Positions 1 to 5,858 of a stretch of 7,311 nucleotides of DNA are shown here, one piece after another. Each line of letters starts with the position of its first letter. Position 1 is the first letter of the stretch. Source of the DNA: Desulfobacterales bacterium S5133MH16 (GTDB lineage Bacteria; Desulfobacterota; Desulfobacteria; Desulfobacterales; UBA11574); contig MAXL01000471.1 in assembly GCA_001751005.1 (NCBI GenBank), forward strand, positions 1-7,311, written 5' to 3'. The notes under the pieces are model-generated. The model saw only the letters and a program-made list of their open reading frames with translations. It was not told the DNA's origin and did not search any database. A program made the translations under genes and the position numbers.

Positions 1-559
1 CGGTGTGACCACAATGAATACTTAAAGACCCTTTGTTGACCTCCCTTGCCATAATCGTCATCACCACAGGCAAGCGTTTGCCGGCCACTGAAAAGAGGTT
101 TTTGGTTTTTAAAACCAATCCCTGGGAAGAAGAGTTGTCAACGTAGCGCCCCCCCTGGGATGACATGGCCTCCACCGCAGCAATGGCGGATAGTTCATCA
201 CTGGGTTGAAAATACATGAGTTCAGAACCAAACAAATTCTTTTGGCCCTCTGAAGCAGCACTGGCAAAATTTTCGGCAATAGGGGTAGACGGCGTAATGG
301 GATAACCGCAGAGACCGTCGACAACTCTGGTGAGAATCGAAAGTGCCGCATAGTTGCCGTCCAAAATGACCTCTTTTCGCTTCCGAATGCCACTTAATTT
401 TTCTTCAGGAATAGCGGCAAGATCAAACTCAAAAAGTTTTTTGGCATCGAACCGCTCCCACTCTGCCTTCCAGTCCGGTTGAACTATCTTTTCTTTTTCT
501 TTCTTCCTGCGATAGGGAAGTTGATCTAAAAGAGTAAATATGTCTATTTTTGGTCTCAT
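1..559 (-). CDS. Pyruvate:ferredoxin oxidoreductase-like protein, N-terminal part (partial, runs off the left edge)
   Basis: Reading the minus strand from ATG at 559 gives 186 uninterrupted codons to the edge. An AAGGAG ribosome site (569-574) sits 9 nt before the ATG. Residues 64-186 match domain I of pyruvate:ferredoxin and related 2-oxoacid oxidoreductases. They carry GYPITPSTPIAE (85-96), a QPSDELSAIAAVEA stretch (118-131) where the family keeps the acidic residue that activates thiamine diphosphate, SSQGLVL (144-150), and LSIHCGHT (179-186), which resembles the family's LSIFGDHSD. Family members cleave a 2-oxoacid in the cytoplasm to acyl-CoA, CO2 and reduced ferredoxin, or work in reverse. 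Classical pyruvate enzymes begin almost directly with the domain; here a charged extension of about 63 residues precedes it (RRKKEKEK at 17-24). The sequence is diverged from textbook pyruvate enzymes, so the substrate is unknown. The gene is divergent from the operon at 1350. The C-terminal domains lie outside the window, so fusion versus separate subunits cannot be judged. Confidence 0.85.
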   Translation of the reverse strand, partial: MRPKIDIFTLLDQLPYRRKKEKEKIVQPDWKAEWERFDAKKLFEFDLAAIPEEKLSGIRKRKEVILDGNYAALSILTRVVDGLCGYPITPSTPIAENFASAASEGQKNLFGSELMYFQPSDELSAIAAVEAMSSQGGRYVDNSSSQGLVLKTKNLFSVAGKRLPVVMTIMAREVNKGSLSIHCGHT

Positions 560-910
560 GGATCGGTGCTCCTTCACTGTATTTATCAATTTCCGGACCT
601 TGAAGAAATCCGAATATAATGGATTTCCTCGGTCTTAGAATTGATCTAATAAATTCTCTAAAATTGATGATATGTTAAAAAAGCTTGCTCTAACGCTCAC
701 AATACCCGGGAACATTTTCAGCCTCGATTTAAAGAAACTATAATGGCCGGAATAAGTGGAACGGTTTTTACCCGAATTTCTAACAGGTAAAACACTTCCT
801 TTTTTGGGAAGATAAGGCTGCGAAGGAAGGATAGGATTCCTTTCAAGCCAAACGTGAGGGCCTTCCTTGTGGGAAGGCCCGTTGACATTCGCCTTGATCA
901 AGCTGTTTAA
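560..910 (-). promoter_or_regulatory. Long structured 5' leader of the left oxidoreductase gene
   Basis: From the predicted transcription start (about 910) to the ATG (559) there is no convincing gene, but there are several inverted repeats. They are a perfect 9-bp GC-rich stem with a 5-nt loop (858-866/872-880), a 7-bp stem TTTTACC/GGTAAAA (766-772/786-792), a 6-bp stem AGAATT/AATTCT (637-642/652-657), and a 7-bp stem GAAATCC/GGATTTC (605-611/621-627) that lies about 30 nt upstream of the ribosome site. None is followed by a T-tract, so they are not ordinary terminators. I do not recognise a known riboswitch, and in particular see no TPP-box consensus. The leader could act post-transcriptionally, by attenuation, ligand sensing or protein binding, but this is inferred only from length and structure. 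Confidence 0.4.
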
Positions 911-916
911 GCTTTA

Positions 917-945
917 AATATATTAGAATAGAAAAATTTTGTCAA
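917..945 (-). promoter_or_regulatory. Sigma70-type promoter for the left oxidoreductase gene
   Basis: On the minus strand a perfect TTGACA (-35, 945-940) is followed after exactly 17 nt by TATATT (-10, 922-917). This predicts a start of transcription near 910, about 350 nt before the ATG at 559. It is the best promoter match in the window. No other good promoter was seen closer to the gene, so a long leader is likely. Confidence 0.6.
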
Positions 946-1084
946 TATCTAATGTCAGATGTTTAGACAAATTCAATATGTTCGTCTATTTTTCCCTTTA
1001 AATTTTTAAAACAAATTATCCCCTCATAGGCAAATCAAAGCAATATATCTTGCACGATATTTTTTTTATTATCCAAAAAATATA

Positions 1085-1113
1085 TTGAAAACGTATTGTT
1101 GTTCTGTTATAAG
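1085..1113 (+). promoter_or_regulatory. Candidate sigma70-type promoter for the three-gene oxidoreductase operon
   Basis: TTGAAA (1085-1090) and TATAAG (1108-1113) are separated by 17 nt, within the very AT-rich stretch 905-1349. Initiation near 1120 would leave a leader of about 230 nt before the ATG at 1350. Closer to the gene, AACCGT (1303-1308) and ACGGTT (1330-1335) form a 6-bp inverted repeat just before the ribosome site; it could be an operator or a weak hairpin. Because the DNA is so AT-rich, chance matches to promoter boxes are likely. Confidence 0.35.
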
Positions 1114-1349
1114 TACTTTTTCATACCTTTTTTATTGGGAAAGTCCTTATATCTTGAATCGGATCAGAATATCTTTTTATCTTCTATTTTAACCTACTTA
1201 TAGAATTCCCAAGGCATTGAAAATGGATTTAAAGCGACATAAAAGTTTTTTTAGCAAATAATAGATTTGATTAATTCGTTAAAAGTCCAATTCACATTAC
1301 CAAACCGTCATACTTTATTCATGAAATATACGGTTAGAGAGGTGAGTCA

Positions 1350-2612
1350 ATGGAAAATATTGCAAGTTTTGATTTAGGCAGGATGAGGCTTTCGGGCAAC
1401 CAGGCCATCGCTCGGGGAGTCTTAGAGGCGGGAGTGCGGGTAACAACGGGTTATCCGGGAGCACCCATTTCGGACGTCCAGGGGAGCTTCGAGCAACTGG
1501 CGGGGAATATTCCTAAGACAAATCCTTTTACCATCAGAGTGGGTGAAATGTTGGATCAAACCGGCTACCAGCTTGCCGCTCACTGGGGAACGACCACCAA
1601 CGAGGACAACGCTGCTGCGCTGGCACTGGGAGCTGTAATCTGCAAAGCGGATTTTAAAAAGCGGGAGTTCCTTACTGAAGAAGAATGGGACCTGGTTTAT
1701 GGCGATACGGTCTTTGCCAAAGACAAGGAAAAGCGAATTCCCGTAGGCTCCAGAGTAATGTGTTCCTTCAAGCACCTGGGCGCAAATACTGCGGCGGATG
1801 CGCTTCGGGTTGCGGTTAATGTTGTTCCGTATACCGGGGGGCTGGGTATTGCCTCAGGGGATGACCGTCAGGGCACATCCTCACAGACTATGCAGGACAA
1901 CAAGGTCCTCTTCGGGTTTCATTTTAGAATTCCTACCCTGGAACTTCACTCCCCCAGCACCGCTCACACGACCGTCAAGAACTGCTATCGACTCTTCGAG
2001 GAATTGGGTGTTCCGTTTGCGGTGATCATGAACTATGATCTCTCCTACCGGGAGGTTTCCGTGGACCCGGTGGTGGATCTGGACATGGAGGTAAATCATC
2101 GGCGCAAGGGCTTCACCAGGGACCCCAAACATTTGGTCACCATCGGCCCCCACATCCGCCCCAGAGAAAGAAAATTTCATTCAAAACTGATGCCCCTGTT
2201 CAAACAAAAAATTATAGAAAACTTCGAGTTTTTGGGGAACCGAGTGACGGAATACGGCACCGAGCCCAAGGCCATGCTGGTAGTGAACGGCCCCTTCAGG
2301 GAGGACTTTCGCCTGGTGGATGACGACCCGGCTCTTAAGGACCGTCTTTTAAAAAAATACGGGGATGTTGTGGTAATAGAGAGCAACCTTGTATTTCCCC
2401 AACCCGGGGCCCTTTATGAGAATCTGGTTTCAAAGCATCCCATCGAAAAGATCTATGTGTTCGAAGAGGGCTACGGGCGGGTAATATACCTTCAACTTTT
2501 AGACCTGGTAAACCGGCGGAACCTCGAAGTAAAAATTTTGGACCTCGGCATTCCTTACGAGCCCAGAATATACGAACGGTTTTCCTATATCGATCATATT
2601 TTGAATGTTTAA
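1350..2612 (+). CDS. Indolepyruvate:ferredoxin oxidoreductase-type subunit, N-terminal half of IorA (PYR domain plus domain II)
   Basis: This 420-residue cytoplasmic protein corresponds to the first half of IorA, which decarboxylates aryl-pyruvates to aryl-acetyl-CoA with thiamine diphosphate, CoA and ferredoxin. Residues 13-40 (LSGNQAIARGVLEAGVRVTT, then GYPGAPIS) match the family's LxGNEAIARGALEAGV...GYPGTP opening. TTTNEDNAAA (81-90) carries E85, the likely cofactor-activating glutamate (family pattern STNEKVA). FKHLGANTAAD (140-150), GLGIASGDDRQGTSSQTMQD (164-183) and IPTLELHSPS (194-203) follow the family order. Residues about 307-400 resemble the second, transketolase C-like domain (FPQPGALYENL, then KIYVFEEGYG). 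The TPP-binding and ferredoxin domains of a normal IorA chain (about 600 aa) are missing here and are encoded by the next gene. Residues about 101-135 look like an insertion relative to IorA. GAGAGGTGA (1337-1345) precedes the ATG. Family assignment is firm; the substrate, and hence the name iorA, is not. Confidence 0.85.
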   Translation: MENIASFDLGRMRLSGNQAIARGVLEAGVRVTTGYPGAPISDVQGSFEQLAGNIPKTNPFTIRVGEMLDQTGYQLAAHWGTTTNEDNAAALALGAVICKADFKKREFLTEEEWDLVYGDTVFAKDKEKRIPVGSRVMCSFKHLGANTAADALRVAVNVVPYTGGLGIASGDDRQGTSSQTMQDNKVLFGFHFRIPTLELHSPSTAHTTVKNCYRLFEELGVPFAVIMNYDLSYREVSVDPVVDLDMEVNHRRKGFTRDPKHLVTIGPHIRPRERKFHSKLMPLFKQKIIENFEFLGNRVTEYGTEPKAMLVVNGPFREDFRLVDDDPALKDRLLKKYGDVVVIESNLVFPQPGALYENLVSKHPIEKIYVFEEGYGRVIYLQLLDLVNRRNLEVKILDLGIPYEPRIYERFSYIDHILNV

Positions 2613-2625
2613 AGGAGGTACAAAC

Positions 2626-3555
2626 ATGTCTTCCAAGCAAAACCCTGCTCCAAAACACAAAGCAGCGGATGAAATAACCTACCTGCGACCGGTTTCAAAT
2701 TGCTCGGGTTGCGGGGATACCAAGGTTTCCTGGTCCGTGCGTGAGGGCATGCGACGGTTTAACCGGCAGCTGAAACTCAAAGGCAAAGACAGGTATGAAC
2801 TCATCTATGCGGCTGACAGAGGATGCGGCAATCTTCAGGGCTACCATGCATACGGCATAGTGGATGCAATCTTTTGTATGGGCAGTGGCGCCATAGTCGG
2901 TGACGGGATCAAGGAATCCTGCTCCGAGAAACAGATTGTGGTGACCGCATCAGGAGACGGCGCTTATAATTTTAATATCAGCGGCATCAAGTTCGCCGCC
3001 AAAAACAAAAAGTTCGGCGCCATTAACGTCATCTACAATAACTATAACATCCGGATGACCGGCGGCCAGATCCCCCTTGAAGTGGATTTCGACAAGGAAG
3101 GTTCGGCCTTTGGATTTGAGATGATCCATATAAACCCATACCGCGTGAATGACAACGCCGAACTCTTCAAGGAACTTTACGGCCGGTATCTCAACAAGGA
3201 AAAAATAATGGTGGTGGCAGACGGGGTCTGCGTGCTGGACATGGGGAAAGATGCCAAGAATTCAGGTATCCGGATGGGTCATTTTATAAGGTCCGATGAG
3301 TGCCTGGATCTTAAGTTTGCCAAAGAAAGAGAGCGGGTGGCCCGGGAAGAGCCTGAAAAACTCAAGGATCTACCCAAGTTCAAGTGCCGGCTTTGCGGCA
3401 TCGGGCTCAGGTGCCATGCACTGCTCGACAACGACCCCGGCAAATGCTTCGGCTGCGGGGCGTGTATCCAGTTTCCCTGCCCGGTTGGTGCCCTGAGTTT
3501 CGAGGGCCCAAGCTTTTCGACTTCAATCAGCATGACCGAACTTAAAAAGACTTAG
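2626..3555 (+). CDS. TPP-binding and ferredoxin-domain subunit of the IorA-like oxidoreductase
   Basis: A 309-residue protein corresponding to the second half of IorA. It opens with CSGCG (26-30), equivalent to the CPGCG motif of family TPP domains, followed by DRGCGNLQGYHAYG (64-77). The TPP/Mg motif runs from SGDGAYNF (109-116) to NNYNIRMTGGQIP (138-150). The C-terminal 55 residues form a ferredoxin-like iron-sulfur segment with C254, C257, C263, C274, C277, C280 and C285-Pro. The second half is a standard CxxCxxCxxxxCP, but the first is CxxCx5C, giving seven cysteines rather than eight. An in-frame ATG at 2605 overlaps the upstream gene. I chose 2626 because a near-perfect AAAGGAGGT (2611-2619) lies at the right distance from it and overlaps the upstream stop. 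Role: bind TPP, complete the active site with the upstream subunit, and pass electrons to external ferredoxin. Co-translation with its neighbours is very likely. Confidence 0.85.
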   Translation: MSSKQNPAPKHKAADEITYLRPVSNCSGCGDTKVSWSVREGMRRFNRQLKLKGKDRYELIYAADRGCGNLQGYHAYGIVDAIFCMGSGAIVGDGIKESCSEKQIVVTASGDGAYNFNISGIKFAAKNKKFGAINVIYNNYNIRMTGGQIPLEVDFDKEGSAFGFEMIHINPYRVNDNAELFKELYGRYLNKEKIMVVADGVCVLDMGKDAKNSGIRMGHFIRSDECLDLKFAKERERVAREEPEKLKDLPKFKCRLCGIGLRCHALLDNDPGKCFGCGACIQFPCPVGALSFEGPSFSTSISMTELKKT

Positions 3556-3564
3556 GAGGAAGGC

Positions 3565-4278
3565 ATGGCTAAAGAAAAACAGCTAACCATCACCAATCCA
3601 TCCATTGGCGGTTCCGGCTACCTTACGCTGTCGAACATACAGGCGGACGCAGCCATTGAAGCGGGTTTTCATGCGGCCATTCACCAGTGCCGGGGTCTGG
3701 CTCAGGCCGGCGGTCCACTTTGCGTGGATGTGATGATCCGTGAAAATGAAGTCAAAGGTTCCGTGCCCCATTGTGTGGACTATGTCAACGGGTTTGATCT
3801 TTCCGAGGCCTGGCGAGCCGTCTATACGGCGGGAGACTTTCAAACATCTTTTCCCAGGGGGCTTACTGTTGTGGCTGATTTCTATGTGGATGAGCCGATT
3901 TTGGTTACCGCCAGCCGAAAAGGCCCGAGATATCTCACTCGAGATGAGTATCTTAAAAGGTTTGAGGAAGTCATCGACCAAGGCCATGACTTGAGGTTGG
4001 TATTTTTTGACTTTAAGAAACATAAGGTTCTAGGTATTTTGAAGGGCCCGTTCTCGTTGGGAGTTATCGCGGCGGATCTTAAGATAAGAAAGGACGATCG
4101 ATTCATACACTTGCCCAAAAAAGCGGCCATACAGGGAATACTCAATAACGTGCCTCAACAGAAGGACCCCGCAGCCAATGCCAAGATAAGGAGACTCAAC
4201 AAGAAGGTTTTTGAAACCGGATACGCAGCCAGGAAGCAGTTTTCCGGATCTCTAAACGAGAGGATCATCCTAATTTAA
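3565..4278 (+). CDS. IorB-like gamma subunit of the 2-oxoacid:ferredoxin oxidoreductase
   Basis: A 237-residue protein whose first 70 residues match the pyruvate/ketoisovalerate oxidoreductase catalytic (gamma) domain. GGSGYLTLSNIQADAAIEAG (15-34) parallels the family's GGQGxxxASxxLxxAAxxAG, and HQCRGLAQAGGP (40-51) parallels HGMAQRGGS, with alanine where IorB usually has arginine. The domain stabilises the CoA-binding side of the enzyme and pairs with IorA-type subunits. Its length is close to that of typical IorB proteins (about 200 aa), with a basic tail (residues about 195-225, KDPAANAKIRRLNKKVF). The stop of the upstream gene overlaps the ribosome site TAGGAGGA (3553-3560), leaving a 9-nt gap, so the three genes form one transcript. 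The DNA encoding the tail is partly repeated at 4806-4858, in front of nfo. Subunit order (PYR, TPP-Fd, gamma) is that of an iorA-iorB operon. Confidence 0.8.
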   Translation: MAKEKQLTITNPSIGGSGYLTLSNIQADAAIEAGFHAAIHQCRGLAQAGGPLCVDVMIRENEVKGSVPHCVDYVNGFDLSEAWRAVYTAGDFQTSFPRGLTVVADFYVDEPILVTASRKGPRYLTRDEYLKRFEEVIDQGHDLRLVFFDFKKHKVLGILKGPFSLGVIAADLKIRKDDRFIHLPKKAAIQGILNNVPQQKDPAANAKIRRLNKKVFETGYAARKQFSGSLNERIILI

Positions 4279-4354
4279 CATCTTAAAAATTTTACAATAC
4301 TTTTTATCAAGAATCAATTTGGCTTTTTCAACACTTAAAAATTAGGAGGGTGTT

Positions 4355-4741
4355 ATGAGATGTGATAATAAATGCGAAATTGTGGAATGGAAGGCATCAA
4401 ATCCCCATTTAGTACAAGAAGTTGCGTCTCCAAATGTTAGTATGGACGATGCCAAGCTTTTATCAATGGCCACAGACCAAATAATTAAAGAAAATACTAC
4501 CATAACCGCCACAGGATGTTCCAGTGGGTGTGAATGTATCCGCACTGGAAACCCGGAGCGCGTATGGAGCGGGGACAGGTATAGAAAAACAGTAATCACC
4601 GGAACATCATCTGACGGGAGCGAATGGAAAGCAGAATTCTTATTCAAATTGAATTTGACAAAGATCAGATACTCCGGCGAGTGTGTACCGATTCATCAAC
4701 ATATAGAACCGATTCATGTTGAAATTGAGCCCATGCCTTAA
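4355..4741 (+). CDS. Small Cys/His-rich protein of unknown function
   Basis: A 128-residue protein that I do not recognise. Expression is supported by a strong AGGAGGG (4344-4350) 4 nt before the ATG and by an open frame free of interruptions. It has no signal peptide or membrane segment. Cysteines cluster as C3xxxC7 near the N-terminus and C55xxxC59xC61 in the middle, with C110 and a short His-containing tail (H114, H116, H121), which could bind a metal or an Fe-S cluster. The middle (about 70-100) alternates polar and hydrophobic residues as in beta strands (YRKTVITGTSSDGSEWKAEF). It lies 76 nt after the oxidoreductase operon on the same strand, with no clear terminator between, so read-through is possible. 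It is more AT-rich than the operon. Function is not inferred. Confidence 0.6.
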   Translation: MRCDNKCEIVEWKASNPHLVQEVASPNVSMDDAKLLSMATDQIIKENTTITATGCSSGCECIRTGNPERVWSGDRYRKTVITGTSSDGSEWKAEFLFKLNLTKIRYSGECVPIHQHIEPIHVEIEPMP

Positions 4742-4796
4742 TAAAAGTATCACGTGCAATACTCTTTAACCGAAATTCAAAATTCGAAACCTTATG

Positions 4797-4858
4797 ATCT
4801 TGAAGAAAGACCCCGCAGCCAATGAGAAAATGCGGATACTCAACCAAAAAGACTTCGT
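4797..4858 (+). pseudogene. Decayed fragment of a gamma-subunit gene 3' end, overlapping the nfo start
   Basis: The segment repeats the DNA at 4162-4214 inside the gamma-subunit gene. Sixteen bases are identical (4165-4180 and 4809-4824), and about 70 percent match over roughly 53 bases. Read in frame from 4803, it encodes KKDPAANEKMRILNQKDF, against QKDPAANAKIRRLNKKVF in the intact gene. Most changes are conservative, so this was once coding sequence and not a chance match. That frame meets a stop at 4767-4769 upstream and another near 4912 downstream, so the fragment is dead. Its AATGAG supplies, in another frame, the apparent ATG of nfo. Confidence 0.6.
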
Positions 4859-5709
4859 GCCTGCTGGGTGCCCATTTTTCCATTTCAAAGGGTCTGCACA
4901 ATGCCCTCTATGAGGCTCAGGCTTATGGCTGCAATGCACTCCAGATTTTTACTAAAAACTCCAATACTTGGAAAGAACGAACATTATCCCAGGACGAGAT
5001 AGACTGTTTTGACCGGGTCAGGAAAATTACCGAAATAACCGCAATCGCTTCCCACACTTCTTATCTGATCAACCTGGCAACCCATGAAAAGAAAAAGCAT
5101 GCCATGTCATACAATGCCCTTAAAAATGAGCTTGTCAGATCTTCAATGCTCAGCATCCCATTTGTGGTTCTTCACCCCGGGGCTCACATGGGAAAGGGCG
5201 AAAACCAGGGAATACGGAAAATCGCAGAAAGCATAAATAAAATATTTTTCCAAACCCCCGGCGTGCAAACGCGCCTTCTCTTTGAAACCACCGCAGGGCA
5301 AGGCTCAAATTTGGGGCATACCTTTGAACAGATTGCCTCAATTATGAACAAGGTTGAAAATAGCAACCGGGTCGGAGTTTGTCTAGATACGGCACATATT
5401 TTTGCCGCCGGCTACGATATACGTACCCCGAATTCATACGGCCGGACAATTGATGCTTTTGACGCAATAATAGGCATTGAAAATCTTTATCTTATCCATT
5501 TAAATGATTCCAAAAAAGAACTTGGATCACGGGTTGACCGACACCAACACATCGGTGAAGGACTTATCGGCATCAAGGCATTTGAATTATTGATGAACGA
5601 CAGACGGTTCATTGATATTCCGAAAATTATTGAAACTCCCAAACAAAAAAATGGAAAAGATTACGATCAAATTAATCTCAACAGACTAAGGTCGTTTGTT
5701 AATTTATAG
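4822..5709 (+). CDS. nfo: Endonuclease IV (AP endonuclease), zinc-dependent
   Basis: A 295-residue TIM-barrel enzyme that cuts DNA 5' to abasic sites in base-excision repair and removes 3' blocking groups. The family signature is visible in order: LLGAHFSISKGL (14-25), QIFTKNSNTW (41-50), and the three-zinc ligands H78 (ASHTSYL), H118 (VLHPGAH), E155 (LLFETTAGQGSNLG), D189 and H192 (CLDTAHIFAAGYD), H226 (LIHLNDSK), D239 and H241 (RVDRHQHIGEG) and E271 (IIETPK). None is missing and the length is typical (about 280-300). The natural family start lies a few residues before LLGAH. The ATG at 4822 gives a 13-residue lead that falls in a relic of another gene and has only a weak, distant purine stretch (4802-4810, about 11 nt away). 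A non-ATG start, such as CTG at 4861, cannot be excluded. The function is very sure; the exact start is not. Confidence 0.92.
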   Translation: MRKCGYSTKKTSCLLGAHFSISKGLHNALYEAQAYGCNALQIFTKNSNTWKERTLSQDEIDCFDRVRKITEITAIASHTSYLINLATHEKKKHAMSYNALKNELVRSSMLSIPFVVLHPGAHMGKGENQGIRKIAESINKIFFQTPGVQTRLLFETTAGQGSNLGHTFEQIASIMNKVENSNRVGVCLDTAHIFAAGYDIRTPNSYGRTIDAFDAIIGIENLYLIHLNDSKKELGSRVDRHQHIGEGLIGIKAFELLMNDRRFIDIPKIIETPKQKNGKDYDQINLNRLRSFVNL

Positions 5710-5738
5710 ATTTTATATGCACAACCCGATATTTAAGC

Positions 5739-5761
5739 ACAATATATTGTAGTCTTTTTTT
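5739..5761 (+). terminator. Possible weak terminator after nfo
   Basis: A perfect 12-nt AT-only palindrome (5739-5750) is followed after 4 nt by seven T residues (5755-5761). The stem is short and AT-rich, so the hairpin would be unstable. Its position, between the nfo stop and the promoter of the next gene, is the main support. Confidence 0.2.
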
Positions 5762-5763
5762 GC

Positions 5764-5791
5764 TTGACATACAAAAAATAAAAATTATAGT
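5764..5791 (+). promoter_or_regulatory. Sigma70-type promoter for the lytic transglycosylase gene
   Basis: A perfect TTGACA (5764-5769) is followed after 16 nt by TATAGT (5786-5791), in the 149-nt gap after nfo. Initiation near 5798 leaves about 60 nt to the ATG at 5859. It implies transcription separate from nfo and rules out the longer frame that opens at the TTG at 5760. Confidence 0.5.
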
Positions 5792-5858
5792 TAAAGATTC
5801 TATTTTTTTCTTTATACAGATATCGTTAAGTAATCAACTAACGAGAATGGGATCTATA

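Noticed and set aside
635..901. An 88-codon minus-strand frame starting with TTG in the leader of the PFOR-like gene
   Set aside because: No ribosome site, no recognisable domain, a start only about 9 nt from the predicted transcription start, and it runs straight through the hairpins; the region reads better as non-coding leader.
1044..1070. A weak stem (ATATC/GATAT) followed by eight T residues
   Set aside because: The stem is only about 5 AT-rich pairs and no rightward gene precedes it, so a terminator call is not supported; it may be chance in AT-rich DNA.
2605..2625. An earlier in-frame ATG for the TPP-ferredoxin subunit
   Set aside because: It overlaps the upstream gene and lacks a ribosome site, whereas the ATG at 2626 has a near-perfect one at good spacing.
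4746..4763. AGTAT/ATACT hairpin after the small Cys/His-rich gene
   Set aside because: Only five AT-rich pairs and no real T-tract; not enough for a terminator.
5760..5858. A longer N-terminus for the lytic transglycosylase, opening at the TTG at 5760
   Set aside because: It would start in front of and run through the -35 and -10 boxes of the likely promoter and would put about 33 extra residues before the signal-like segment.
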